NCBI GenBank assembly: GCA_002387735.1
Contig: DGKJ01000119.1
Span: forward strand, 1-42,535
Origin: Bacteriovoracaceae bacterium UBA4573
GTDB taxonomy: Bacteria; Bdellovibrionota; UBA1018; UBA923
Direction of reading: 5' to 3'
DNA: 42,535 nucleotides
Shown here piece by piece: positions 22,789 to 32,115 of the stretch. Positions within the stretch are counted from its first letter, which is position 1. Each line of letters starts with the position of its first letter. Position numbers and translations under genes: made by a program. The notes beneath the pieces are model-generated. The model worked only from the letters and a program-made list of their open reading frames with translations, had not been told where the DNA came from and searched no databases.

Positions 22789-24510
22789 TTAGTTTTCACC
22801 CTCAAAGCCTTGGTAAATCGGCTTGAGCAAAATTAAATCGAATGCTGACGTTGACTGAACCGAAGCCGGTGGCAGTTCCCGCAGTTCGTGCCGGTCCAAC
22901 GGGGCGGATTTCTGCTGTTGATTTGCTAGGGCCATGGCTACGACTTGAATTGCGGAGTCCAAACGCCCGCCTGTGCTTGGTAGCGCCGACGCTATATGTT
23001 GATTGATGATGGATGCATCCAAATCGTATTTAATTGCCAATAGTGTTTTTAACAAAACTTCTGCGTCGTTCGGTACAGGAGAACGATTAAAAAAGGGATC
23101 ATCGAATTGGAGCTTGGAACCAAAATTTGTTGCAGTCTGGGCCACGGTAGCGTCAGGCACATTAAGTTGGGCGCTGATTAGCGTTAAATAGGCTAAAGCT
23201 ATAGGGTTGGTAGCCAGTGAAGTTGCCCCCAATTGGCGTTGAATATTTCGATACAACGATTCGCTGGCACGTGTGCCTTTAACCAAGATAGCTTTCGCTA
23301 AAAAAACCGCTGCTGTGTCGTTGTAATCAGTAATTTTTCGGGCAGCCGCGAAAGCATAGGGTACTGCAGTGTCGCGGTGAGGATTTTCAGCCGCGTCAGC
23401 GTAGAGCTCCATGAGCGCGAGGTTTTCTTGAGTGCCCACGGCTGTTTTAACATTTCTTTCTAAACCGGTGCTGCTTGCGGTCACCCGTTTATAGCTTTGG
23501 TTGTACTGACGAACAGCATCTTCAGCGCTAATGGAATGCGCGAGCGAGTAGTGGGTTAGATAAGCGTAGGCGGTGTTGTCGAGCCGCGCCTCTCGTGGGA
23601 AAAGTGCTGAAACCTGTCCGAAGCGTTGGATTACTGCATCAATGCTAGATTTCGTTTGCGCAACCGATGCCGTTAGTAAATCGACCGCAAGTTCAAAGTC
23701 GAGCGGCACGGATTCATTGTGGTTAGAATTCAGAAATTTTAATTTTATAGCTTCGCGTATTCGAATTTGCCCTTTTCTAAGAAGCAGACTGGCCAGAGCT
23801 GTTTGTTCGGTTTCGATCACAGAGCTGGACGCGTGATTATTGGTAAGAGTATCTAACGTTCGAACCGACGATTGAATCATGGCTGAAAAAGCAATTGCCC
23901 GGTCGAATTCACCACGAGCCACGTTTGCATGCAAAATACGAGCTTTCGGAACAAGTTGAAGAGTTTGATTAGCAACTTCCGAGAGTATCCACTGGCGCAG
24001 AACTGCATCAATTGGAGAGGCATTAGAGGCATTGTAGAAGCGTTGATTGATTTCGACGTTGCTAGAGCGTTTTTCCACTTCATTTAAACTGCGAACTATA
24101 GCGAAATTAGCTTCAACTAATTTGAGAGCAGTTTTCAGACTGATCATTTGTTCTCGAAAAAGAATAGTTACGGGATTCTTTTCTGGAGATCGAAACCGAC
24201 TAAAAAATCGCGGATCTTTTAACTTTCGTTGATTGTCGGGTTTGCCAATTTCGGCTTCCAGCCAGGACATTTCGTGTCGAATACTTTTCTCTTCTTTGTT
24301 TAAGAGCTGCAAAACTTCATGGGTGGTATATTTTTTTTCTACTTCAATAGCGCTACTCACTTCGAGGATGAATCGACACTCCTCTCGTAGCGCTCCCGGC
24401 GTAGGCGGAACGTCTCGCATCGAGCGAGGAAGCGCAAAAGCGTATGATCCAGAAAGGAATGACACGATTAGCAGGGAGTCCCTTACAATGCGGTATTGAT
24501 GCCCAAGCAT
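22789..24510 (-). CDS. secreted helical protein, unknown function
   Basis: This protein of about 573 residues was not recognised. The signal peptide is visible (DSLLIVSFLSGSYAFA, cleavage after AFA), and almost all of the rest is predicted helical, with many short hydrophobic-polar repeats such as AVDLLTASVAQTKSSIDAVIQRFG and ALAYLTLISAQLNVPDATVAQ. This suggests a TPR-like or solenoid periplasmic protein, although no canonical TPR consensus stands out. I prefer the ATG at 24510 over the TTG three codons upstream. It sits between a zinc-ribbon gene and greA on the same strand. The upstream 77-base gap holds an A/T-rich stretch with TATAGT repeated (about 24525-24535), which could be a -10 element. 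Confidence 0.6.
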   Translation of the reverse strand: MLGHQYRIVRDSLLIVSFLSGSYAFALPRSMRDVPPTPGALREECRFILEVSSAIEVEKKYTTHEVLQLLNKEEKSIRHEMSWLEAEIGKPDNQRKLKDPRFFSRFRSPEKNPVTILFREQMISLKTALKLVEANFAIVRSLNEVEKRSSNVEINQRFYNASNASPIDAVLRQWILSEVANQTLQLVPKARILHANVARGEFDRAIAFSAMIQSSVRTLDTLTNNHASSSVIETEQTALASLLLRKGQIRIREAIKLKFLNSNHNESVPLDFELAVDLLTASVAQTKSSIDAVIQRFGQVSALFPREARLDNTAYAYLTHYSLAHSISAEDAVRQYNQSYKRVTASSTGLERNVKTAVGTQENLALMELYADAAENPHRDTAVPYAFAAARKITDYNDTAAVFLAKAILVKGTRASESLYRNIQRQLGATSLATNPIALAYLTLISAQLNVPDATVAQTATNFGSKLQFDDPFFNRSPVPNDAEVLLKTLLAIKYDLDASIINQHIASALPSTGGRLDSAIQVVAMALANQQQKSAPLDRHELRELPPASVQSTSAFDLILLKPIYQGFEGEN

Positions 24511-24587
24511 GCGCAGCAATATATCACTATACTATACTTAATTAAACGGGTATTTAGAGTGTAGGAAATCTTAATAATTCCAGGGTC

Positions 24588-24878
24588 TTATTTCTTTTTA
24601 AACAGAGCCTCTGCGGCCAGTTTAGCTTTTTCGGCAGCCGAGAGGCCTGCGCCTTTTGAAGTGGGTTGCCCTGGTTTAAAGTGGTCACAAAAATTGGACT
24701 TCTCTTTGTCTACCACGCGATCGGCAGTGGTTTCGGCGCATTCATTGTATTTGCTCGTATCGTAATGAATGCAATTGCGACAAACCCGGGTGTCTCGTCC
24801 GCAATGGGGGCACCGGTCGGCACGGTTAAAATCGAGAGGGTCGAGCGTCTTGCTGCAGGAATAACAGGTAAGTGACAT
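24588..24878 (-). CDS. small zinc-ribbon protein, unknown function
   Basis: This 96-residue cytoplasmic protein opens with CYSC at residues 5-8, then CPHC, then CRNC, with more Cys later (ECAETTADRV, SNFCDHF). The block YDTSKYNECAETTADRVVDKEKSNFCDHF closely resembles a conserved motif in a widespread family of small Cys-rich proteins of unknown role, with a typical YDPSxYNxC...RVVDKExxNFCDxF pattern (recalled, not checked). It probably binds two zinc ions. The C-terminal tail is basic and ends in KKK. The ATG at 24878, 10 bases after the carB stop, is preferred over the longer frame that begins inside carB. Confidence 0.75.
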   Translation of the reverse strand: MSLTCYSCSKTLDPLDFNRADRCPHCGRDTRVCRNCIHYDTSKYNECAETTADRVVDKEKSNFCDHFKPGQPTSKGAGLSAAEKAKLAAEALFKKK

Positions 24879-24888
24879 AAAACTAAAT

Positions 24889-27800
24889 CTAAGGCTCCGT
24901 GATTGGCGCAACAGATGTTGCTATCGGATTATTCTGCGCGCTTTCGATCGCTCGCAAAAACGCCCGAGCAGTGGTTATCAAAGTACAGTAAGGGACCTTT
25001 TTTTCTAAAGCCGTTCGACGAATGGTGTAACTATCGAGCACAGACTGCTCGTTATATGCCGTGTTAATGACGAATTGGTATTTATTTGCCGCGATACCTT
25101 CAACACAGTTGGGAGATCCATTTCCGTACTTATTGACCATTTCTGAGCGCAGACCATTTTTTTCTAGAAAATCGCGAGTTCCCGAGGTCGCCTCAAGGCG
25201 AAATCCCATATTCTGTAATTTTTTTGCGATTTCGAGAAGCGCCGGTTTGTCTATATCTGCAACCGAAAGGAAAGCTGTTCCGTGGGTGGGAACCTTGGCG
25301 CCAGAACCGCAAAGTGCCTTTGCGTAGGCCAGCGAAAAGTCCCGAGCTCGCCCCATAACCTCTCCGGTTGATTTCATTTCGGGTCCTAGAAGGACATCGG
25401 ATCCCGGAAATTTATGAAATGGAAAAACTGGCATTTTGATATTAAATGTTTTGAGCTGCAAATCGAGATCATCATTTATTCCAAGTTCTTTTAGAGTTCG
25501 TCCGAGCATTACTTGAGTGGCAATTTTTGCAAGCGGCACGCCCACGGCCTTACTAATGAACGGAACGGTGCGGCTTGCTCGGGGATTAACCTCAATAACG
25601 TAAATATCACTGTCCTGAACCGCAAACTGCACGTTCATGAGTCCTACGATTTTGAGCTTTTCTGCCAGGAGCCGGGTGTATTCTCGCAAGCGTGTGCAAG
25701 TTTCAGGGCCTAGAGTAAAAGGAGGAAGGCTGCAGGCACTGTCGCCGGAGTGTATGCCTGCTTCTTCGACGTGTTCCATGATTCCGCCGACAACTATGTC
25801 GGCTCCGTCTCCAATAGCGTCTACATCTACTTCAATTGCATTTACTAGAAATCGATCAAGTAGCACGGGGTGTTGATCGGAAATGAGAATGGCCTCGTCG
25901 ATAAATTGCGCGAGAGCGTCGCTCGAATATATCATGCGCATTCCGCGTCCACCCAAAACATAACTGGGGCGCAACAAAAGCGGAAATCCAATTTCTTCCG
26001 CGGCTTTGAGTGCCTCTTCTCTAGTCCGAGCGGTGCGACTGGGCGGTTGTTTTAAACCGAGAGGGGCAAGCTCTTTGATAAGTGCCTCGAATCGTTCGCG
26101 ATCTTCAGCAATATCAATATTTTCTGCTGCGGTTCCTAAAATTGGAATGCCGGCGCGCTGAAGTGCCTTGGCAAGTTTCAATGGAGTTTGACCACCAAAC
26201 TGCAATATCGCACCTCGAAGGTTCGGAAGCGTGCGCGCAATCTCAATTACGTGTTCTGCGGTGAGGGGTTCGAAAAAAAGCCGTGAAGAAATATCGTAAT
26301 CAGTACTTACGGTTTCTGGATTGCAATTGACCATGACACTGCGATGTCTAGCTTCGCGAACGGCCACAGAAGCATGTACGCAACAATAGTCGAATTCAAT
26401 ACCCTGTCCGATCCGATTTGGGCCTCCGCCCAATATCATCACGCTCTGTTCGGTGAGAGGATTTTCTGAATCACGGGTGTTATAGCTGCTATACAAGTAA
26501 GGAGTCTGAGCTTTAAATTCCGCGGCACAGGTATCCACCAGGGGATAACTTGGGTGAATCTTCCGTTTGGTACGTTCGATTCGTACTGCCCATTCGTCAG
26601 CGCCTTCGCAAAGACGGGCAATTTCACGATCAAGAATTCCTCGTTGTTTTGCTTCTAAGATTTCAGCGTCGGTCCATTCGCGTATTGGCTTTTTATTTTT
26701 TTCATGGCGATCGAAAAAATCTAGAACATCTCGAATCTGATTTAAAAACCAAGGATCAATCGCCGTAAGTTCGTGAATTCGTTTAGTAGTGAGTCCCCGG
26801 CGAATGGCGCTGCCCACATACCAAATGCGCAATGCATGAGGTTTTTTTAGTTCGTCCTCAATTTCGGCGATTGAAGTGTTTTTATCGTCTAACTCGGTAG
26901 TGCTTAACCAAGTGCGGGAGTTTTCGAGGCTAGCAAGAGCTTTGAAAAAGGATTCCTTAAATGTTCGGCCCATAGCCATTACCTCGCCGACGCTCTTCAT
27001 TTGAGTGCCAAGCAATGGCGGGCTAGATGTAAATTTTTCGAAATCAAAGCGTGGGATTTTAGTAACGACGTAATCGATCGTAGGTTCGAAACTTGCTGGA
27101 GTGGTACCCGTTATTTCGTTTTTAAGTTCATCGAGCGTATAACCGACGGCCAATCGCGCCGCCACTTTTGCAATAGGAAAACCGGTCGCCTTGCTCGCCA
27201 GTGCCGACGATCGCGAAACTCGAGGATTCATTTCAATAACAATTACGCGACCGGCATCGGATCCCCAGGGTTTTACGGCGAATTGAATGTTGGAGCCGCC
27301 AGTTTCCACTCCGATTGCGCGAATTATTTTTTTCGATAAATCTCGAAGGTGTTGGTACTGTCGATCGGTCAGCGTCTGAGCGGGAGCTACAGTAATGCTA
27401 TCACCGGTGTGAATTCCCATTGGATCGACGTTTTCGATCGAGCAGACAATTATTACGTTGTCTTTAGAGTCCCGCACTACCTCTAGTTCGTATTCTTTCC
27501 AGCCCACTAAGCTTTCTTCGACTAGCACAGAGCGCACCGGGCTTAAGAATAAGCCACGTTCCAGAGTTTTTAAAAACTCCTCTTCGGTGTGAACGATGCC
27601 ACCGCCTTCGCCGCCTAGCGTGAAGCTCGGTCGAAGAATCATCGGCAGTCCGATTTCTTGTAAACAAGCTCGTCCGTCTGAAATAGATCTTATCAGGCGA
27701 CTTTTCGGCACATCGATTCCCAATTCGATCATCGTTTTTTTGAAGAGATCGCGGTCTTCCGCTTTTTTTATTGATTCAAGGTTGGCGCCCAACATTCGAA

Positions 27801-28137
27801 CGCCCTGCTCATCCAGAAAACCTGACTCAGCTAATTCGCAGGCTAGATTCAGTGCTGTTTGGCCCCCCATGGTGGGCAAAATGGCATCGGGTTTTTCTTT
27901 TCGGATAATAGTTTCCAAAAATTCCCTGGTAAGAGGTTCGATGTAAATTGTATCGGCCATTTCTGGATCGGTCATGATCGTTGCGGGATTGGAGTTTACT
28001 AAAATGACACGATAACCCTCGGCTTTCAGCGCGCGCGCTGCTTGGGTGCCAGAGTAGTCAAACTCGCAGGCCTGCCCAATCTGAATTGGCCCGGAGCCGA
28101 TCAATAAGATACTGTGAATTGTTGTATTTTTTGGCAT
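24889..28137 (-). CDS. carB: carbamoyl-phosphate synthase large subunit
   Basis: This 1082-residue enzyme, the normal length, makes carbamoyl phosphate for pyrimidines and arginine from bicarbonate, ATP and glutamine-derived ammonia. Two homologous ATP-grasp halves are visible. The first opens with LLIGSGPIQIGQACEFDYSG and contains RPSFTLGGEGGG. The second has ILGGGPNRIGQGIEFDYCCVHA and LLRPSYVLGGRGM. The C-terminal methylglyoxal-synthase-like regulatory domain (about 940-1082, starting near FLSVADIDKPALLEIAKKL) follows. The small subunit gene carA is not in the window. The upstream membrane-protein gene ends two bases before the start, and the zinc-ribbon gene follows. Confidence 0.98.
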   Translation of the reverse strand: MPKNTTIHSILLIGSGPIQIGQACEFDYSGTQAARALKAEGYRVILVNSNPATIMTDPEMADTIYIEPLTREFLETIIRKEKPDAILPTMGGQTALNLACELAESGFLDEQGVRMLGANLESIKKAEDRDLFKKTMIELGIDVPKSRLIRSISDGRACLQEIGLPMILRPSFTLGGEGGGIVHTEEEFLKTLERGLFLSPVRSVLVEESLVGWKEYELEVVRDSKDNVIIVCSIENVDPMGIHTGDSITVAPAQTLTDRQYQHLRDLSKKIIRAIGVETGGSNIQFAVKPWGSDAGRVIVIEMNPRVSRSSALASKATGFPIAKVAARLAVGYTLDELKNEITGTTPASFEPTIDYVVTKIPRFDFEKFTSSPPLLGTQMKSVGEVMAMGRTFKESFFKALASLENSRTWLSTTELDDKNTSIAEIEDELKKPHALRIWYVGSAIRRGLTTKRIHELTAIDPWFLNQIRDVLDFFDRHEKNKKPIREWTDAEILEAKQRGILDREIARLCEGADEWAVRIERTKRKIHPSYPLVDTCAAEFKAQTPYLYSSYNTRDSENPLTEQSVMILGGGPNRIGQGIEFDYCCVHASVAVREARHRSVMVNCNPETVSTDYDISSRLFFEPLTAEHVIEIARTLPNLRGAILQFGGQTPLKLAKALQRAGIPILGTAAENIDIAEDRERFEALIKELAPLGLKQPPSRTARTREEALKAAEEIGFPLLLRPSYVLGGRGMRMIYSSDALAQFIDEAILISDQHPVLLDRFLVNAIEVDVDAIGDGADIVVGGIMEHVEEAGIHSGDSACSLPPFTLGPETCTRLREYTRLLAEKLKIVGLMNVQFAVQDSDIYVIEVNPRASRTVPFISKAVGVPLAKIATQVMLGRTLKELGINDDLDLQLKTFNIKMPVFPFHKFPGSDVLLGPEMKSTGEVMGRARDFSLAYAKALCGSGAKVPTHGTAFLSVADIDKPALLEIAKKLQNMGFRLEATSGTRDFLEKNGLRSEMVNKYGNGSPNCVEGIAANKYQFVINTAYNEQSVLDSYTIRRTALEKKVPYCTLITTARAFLRAIESAQNNPIATSVAPITEP

Positions 28138-28139
28138 TG

Positions 28140-28760
28140 CTAGAACGGAACCAAGGTTTGGATCATTCCCCCCGAGACATTTTCGGTCGGAGTGATGCTC
28201 ACTTGAATACGTTCCTCCTTCGGGACCGAATCATTATAGGTCTCAACAGCTTTTTCCAGGTTTTTTTCGTTTAAATGCCTTCCAAGTTGTCCGTAGGCGT
28301 AACTCGCCAATATCAAACTCGCTCCCGCCCCGATCATGACCAGTCGTGTGTCGCGACGTCCTAACTGGGTGTCTAGTTGCGATGCGTAAATAACGCCCGT
28401 AATCATAGAGGCGACGCCGATGCTCCCTGTGATGGCGGGCCAGCGAAGGGTGGTTAAACGGGACTGGTAGTTATTTAGCATTTCCTCTGCCTGCGGAGAT
28501 TTTTTAAATAATTTGCGCAGTCCCTCTCCGTCGGGTTTTCTACTCGAGTCGGCAGGGTAGGTCTTATTTTTGTAGGTATAGTGCCGTACACAACCGCCGT
28601 CTGGCTCGAAAAGCTTGACCGGAGCGATTGGCGATTGAAAATTAGATTTCGAAACTGGCGGTTCCGCGGCGCTTGCGAACTGTAAAAAAAGGAACATTAG
28701 CAACAAAGCCAATATTACTTTCGGCACATTCAGCGAATTTGAACCTACGAATGCTCGCAC
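28140..28760 (-). CDS. secreted or membrane protein with two hydrophobic helices, unknown function
   Basis: This 206-residue protein has a signal peptide or signal anchor (VILALLLMFLFLQFASA). A soluble part with CVRHYTYKNKTYPADSS follows, then two transmembrane-like segments (about residues 108-128, ITGSIGVASMITGVIY, and 139-157, MIGAGASLILASYAYG). The C-terminal part, NEKNLEKAVETYND onward, is helical then short. No family was recognised. The start is a GTG (28760), the only suitable codon before the signal sequence. It ends two bases before carB, so it is probably the first gene of the carB operon. It is divergent from the GT4 gene at 28843. Confidence 0.55.
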   Translation of the reverse strand: MRAFVGSNSLNVPKVILALLLMFLFLQFASAAEPPVSKSNFQSPIAPVKLFEPDGGCVRHYTYKNKTYPADSSRKPDGEGLRKLFKKSPQAEEMLNNYQSRLTTLRWPAITGSIGVASMITGVIYASQLDTQLGRRDTRLVMIGAGASLILASYAYGQLGRHLNEKNLEKAVETYNDSVPKEERIQVSITPTENVSGGMIQTLVPF

Positions 28761-28842
28761 AACACATTTTTACCGTGCCGTTGGTGGTTGTACCAGATTA
28801 AAATTTTGTGTGAAAGCGCATCGGGCGTGAGAGGATAAGGCC

Positions 28843-29958
28843 ATGCGAGTCGCTATAGATGCCCGAGGAATTTCGTCGCAACATCGTGGTGTGGGGCGTA
28901 CCACCGTAAATCTATTGCTGGGCCTCAGTCAAAGGGCATCCGATCTCGAGTTCGTAGTGTTTCACACAGATCCCTATCTCCCGCTTTTACTGAAGCGCGC
29001 TGGTGGACCCTTCAAGGGTAGGTTCGATTGGATTCAAGTCCGGAGTCCCGTAGGGTCGGTCACTGAAAGAGTCGAAATACCGTGGTTGGTGCGATTGCAC
29101 CGGGTGGATCTATTTCATGACATTTGGGGCATCGGGCCCAATTTACGTCGAGCCCGTTCAGTGGCCACTATTCACGAGCTCGAGTTTTTGCATTTTAAAG
29201 ACGCGTCCCGCAATTCAAATCGCATACGAAAAGTTTTACGTAGGTCTCAATTGGTGGTGGCGCTTACCGAAGCAATTGCTCAAGAAATTGAATCAAATCT
29301 TCATATTTCTCGACCGAAGATTCGGGTCGTACCCGGAACTGTTCATCCGTGTTTTTTTGAACGTGCGACTGAGGAAGAGGTACGAGCCATGCGGGGGCGC
29401 TTTAACCTGACAGGGTCCTACTATCTTTGTGTTTCGGGCAGTCGCCAGAGCAAAAATCTGAATTCGTTGCTTGAGATCGCCACCCCAGCGATACCAGTAG
29501 TTCTAGCTCTTCAGTGGGAACAAATAGCGCATGGTCAGGGATACGATCTTGCCGCATGGAAAACTGCCCAGGAATCAGGAGCATTTCGGTTTTTGGGTAC
29601 GGTTGAAGATTTTTGGTTGCGCGCTTTGTACGCGAAAGCCGAGGGACTTATAATTCCCTCTTTTTATGAAGGGTTTAGTCTCGCCGCAGTCGAAGGACTT
29701 GCATGCTCTTGTTTGCCGGTTTTGTCAGATATTCCTAGTCACCGTAATCTTTTCGGAGATACAAGAGGGCTCGAAGCATTGTTTTTTGACCCCAAGGTGC
29801 AAGGGGATTTACGAGCGGCAACCGAGCGCGTGCGAATAGCAGGAAATTCGCTTAAAACCGTGGTTCTTGAAAAATTTCGCGAACTTTGTCATCGTTACGC
29901 GGTCAACGATGTTGCTGATCGAATGCAGCAAGTTTACCGAGAAGCCGCAGAGCTTTAG
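28843..29958 (+). CDS. glycosyltransferase family 4 (GT-B)
   Basis: This 371-residue glycosyltransferase has an N-terminal Rossmann half with the G-rich loop DARGISSQHRGVGRTTVNLL. The C-terminal half has RVVPGTVHPCFFE, the binding stretch LCVSGSRQSKNL and the GT4 E-x7-E motif in EGFSLAAVEGLA. It transfers a sugar from a nucleotide donor, retaining configuration, to a growing glycan at the cytoplasmic face. The start follows a GAGAGGATAAGG ribosome-binding site. It is the first of three plus-strand genes with a UDP-glucuronate decarboxylase and another GT4, so surface polysaccharide or LPS assembly is likely. Donor and acceptor are unknown. Confidence 0.9.
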   Translation: MRVAIDARGISSQHRGVGRTTVNLLLGLSQRASDLEFVVFHTDPYLPLLLKRAGGPFKGRFDWIQVRSPVGSVTERVEIPWLVRLHRVDLFHDIWGIGPNLRRARSVATIHELEFLHFKDASRNSNRIRKVLRRSQLVVALTEAIAQEIESNLHISRPKIRVVPGTVHPCFFERATEEEVRAMRGRFNLTGSYYLCVSGSRQSKNLNSLLEIATPAIPVVLALQWEQIAHGQGYDLAAWKTAQESGAFRFLGTVEDFWLRALYAKAEGLIIPSFYEGFSLAAVEGLACSCLPVLSDIPSHRNLFGDTRGLEALFFDPKVQGDLRAATERVRIAGNSLKTVVLEKFRELCHRYAVNDVADRMQQVYREAAEL

Positions 29959-29971
29959 AGGATTGGTGTAG

Positions 29972-30937
29972 ATGGTCCTGGAAAAGAATTTTCGAAAATA
30001 TTCCCACGTAGTAGTCACCGGAGGAGCGGGGTTCATTGGTTCCCATCTCTGCGAAGAATATCTCAAGCAAGGGGCAGCGGTCACGGCGATAGATAATTTG
30101 GTAACCGGTTCGTTTAAAAATATCGCAAAACTCGAGGGGACCAAGGGTTTTCGTTTTATAGAGCATGATATTTCGGCTTCAATGCCGGACGTCGGTGAAT
30201 TCGATTTAATGTTGCATTTTGCTTGTCCTGCGAGCCCTGTAGATTTTGCAAAGATGCCACTCGAAATTTTAAAAGTAGATTCGCTAGGAACTTTCAATAG
30301 TTTAGACGCCGCTACCAAGGCAAAAGCTCGTTACGTTTTAGCAAGTACTTCTGAGGTTTACGGTGATCCATTGGAACATCCGCAGAAAGAAAGCTACTGG
30401 GGTAATGTGAACTCAATCGGCGATCGTTCGTGTTATGACGAAGCGAAGCGGTTCGCTGAAGCGACTACCGTGGCCTATCGTCGAAAATTAGGGACCGACT
30501 CGGGAATGGTGCGAATTTTCAATACCTATGGGCCTCGCATGCGACTTAATGACGGTCGGGTTGTTCCAAATTTTTGCGGCCAAGCGTTACGGGGCGAAGC
30601 ATTGACAGTTTATGGCGACGGGCAACAAACACGCTCATTTTGTTATGTGACAGATTTGGTCGACGGAATTATTCGTTATGCGGCCACTGACCGCACTGAG
30701 CCGGTTAATCTAGGAAATCCCAAGGAATTCAAAATACGCGATTTTGCGGATTTCATATTGAAGAATATTCCTCAGAGTAACAGTAAAATTGAGTCTCGTC
30801 CCTTGCTTCATCTTGACGATCCAAAACAGCGGCGTCCCGACATTTCTCGTGCAAAGGAATGGTTGGGTTGGGAGCCCAGGGTATCGCTCGAAGAAGGCAT
30901 CAAGAAAACAATCGAATATTTCAGAACTGTTCTCTAA
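29972..30937 (+). CDS. UDP-glucuronate decarboxylase (UDP-xylose synthase), SDR family
   Basis: This 321-residue extended short-chain dehydrogenase has the NAD motif TGGAGFIGSH. The UXS-type block ACPASPVDFAKMP follows, then STSEVYGDPLEHPQ and the active site CYDEAKRFAE (Tyr and Lys of the YxxxK motif). Next comes RIFNTYGPRMRLNDGRVVPNF and the substrate loop VYGDGQQTRSFCYVTDLV. The HPQ..YWG..N.IG.R.CYDE order is specific to UDP-glucuronic acid decarboxylase, which makes UDP-xylose, and not to UDP-glucose epimerase. It has no N-terminal fusion (no formyltransferase part). It lies 13 bases after one GT4 and two bases before the next, so xylose in the glycan is probable. Confidence 0.88.
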   Translation: MVLEKNFRKYSHVVVTGGAGFIGSHLCEEYLKQGAAVTAIDNLVTGSFKNIAKLEGTKGFRFIEHDISASMPDVGEFDLMLHFACPASPVDFAKMPLEILKVDSLGTFNSLDAATKAKARYVLASTSEVYGDPLEHPQKESYWGNVNSIGDRSCYDEAKRFAEATTVAYRRKLGTDSGMVRIFNTYGPRMRLNDGRVVPNFCGQALRGEALTVYGDGQQTRSFCYVTDLVDGIIRYAATDRTEPVNLGNPKEFKIRDFADFILKNIPQSNSKIESRPLLHLDDPKQRRPDISRAKEWLGWEPRVSLEEGIKKTIEYFRTVL

Positions 30938-30939
30938 CA

Positions 30940-32115
30940 ATGAATATAGCGATTATACATGATTGGCTCGTAAGCCAGCGTGGCGGTGAAAATGTGCTCG
31001 ACGCCATTTGTGAAATATTTCCACGCGCCGACTTGTTCACCATGATTTACGTTCCGAATTCAGTGTCTCCCAATATTGTTCGGCTAAATCGCCAAGTATC
31101 ATTCTTAAATCGACTTCCTCAGGCTCATCGCCGTTACCGCCATTTTCTTCCACTCATGCCGAAGGCGGTAGAACGATTTGATCTATCGAAATACGATCTC
31201 ATTATTTCTAGTTCTCATTGCGTTGCAAAAGGGGTGCTTAAGGCTCCCGGTGCATTTCATCTAAGTTATGTGCATGCGCCCATGCGATACATGTGGGACC
31301 GTTTTGATGAGTATTTTTCCGCGGATCGTTCAGGGATTTTAACCAGAACCGTGGCTCGGTTAATGCGAAGTTACTTTCAACGTTGGGATCAAAACTCCGC
31401 CTCACGGGTCGACGCGTTTCTTGCTAATTCGAATTTTATCGCTAGTAAAATTAAAGAATACTACGGAAGAGACGCTCAAGTTGTTTATCCCTTCTGTGAA
31501 ACTGAAAATCTAGGGCGTGCTCGAAACCCCGGAAAAAATTTTTTAATGGTCACCGCTCTTGTACCCTACAAACGAGTAGACCTCGCGATACGTGCTTTTG
31601 ATCGACTTGGATTGCCGCTAATTATTGTAGGGGACGGCCCTGATCGTTCGCGTTTAGAAAAACTAGCTGGAAAGAAAACAGAGTTTCTAGGTGCCTTGAA
31701 AAATGACTCTCTCGCAGATTTATATTCAAAATGTCGGGCGTTAGTTTTTCCGGGAATCGAAGACTTTGGTATCGTGCCAATTGAAGCAATGGCAGCGGGA
31801 GCGCCAGTTATAGCGTTTGGCGCCGGAGGAGCTCTCGAAACAGTTACTCCTCAAACGGGGCTGTTTTTTACGGAACCCAGCGAAGACAGTCTGATCGAAG
31901 CAGTTCAAAAATTCATCGCTACCGAAAACCAATTTTCAGAAGATGCTTGCCGAAAACAAGGGCGAAAATTCAATCGCACCAGGTTTCAGTTAGAGTTCCT
32001 AGAAGCTTTAGTGCACGCTCTCAAAAAAGAGCACTCCACTAAAATCGAGTCATTTTTAAAAACTCTTGGTAACGCGCCTGAACCTGTTCGTGCGTGGTCC
32101 TTAACAAGTTTGTAA
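30940..32115 (+). CDS. glycosyltransferase family 4 (GT-B), second
   Basis: This 391-residue protein opens with IAIIHDWLVSQRGGENVLDAICEIFPRADLFTMIY, the WL...GGE pattern common in mannosyl- and related GT4 enzymes of exopolysaccharide clusters. YVHAPMRYMWDRFDEYF is another block typical of this subgroup. The C-terminal half has GDGPDRSRLE and the E-x7-E motif in EDFGIVPIEAMAAGAPV. The ATG at 30940, two bases after the UXS stop, is used; the longer frame would run into that gene. The 3' end overlaps the convergent PfkB kinase gene by 77 bases, an unusually long antiparallel overlap. Confidence 0.88.
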   Translation: MNIAIIHDWLVSQRGGENVLDAICEIFPRADLFTMIYVPNSVSPNIVRLNRQVSFLNRLPQAHRRYRHFLPLMPKAVERFDLSKYDLIISSSHCVAKGVLKAPGAFHLSYVHAPMRYMWDRFDEYFSADRSGILTRTVARLMRSYFQRWDQNSASRVDAFLANSNFIASKIKEYYGRDAQVVYPFCETENLGRARNPGKNFLMVTALVPYKRVDLAIRAFDRLGLPLIIVGDGPDRSRLEKLAGKKTEFLGALKNDSLADLYSKCRALVFPGIEDFGIVPIEAMAAGAPVIAFGAGGALETVTPQTGLFFTEPSEDSLIEAVQKFIATENQFSEDACRKQGRKFNRTRFQLEFLEALVHALKKEHSTKIESFLKTLGNAPEPVRAWSLTSL

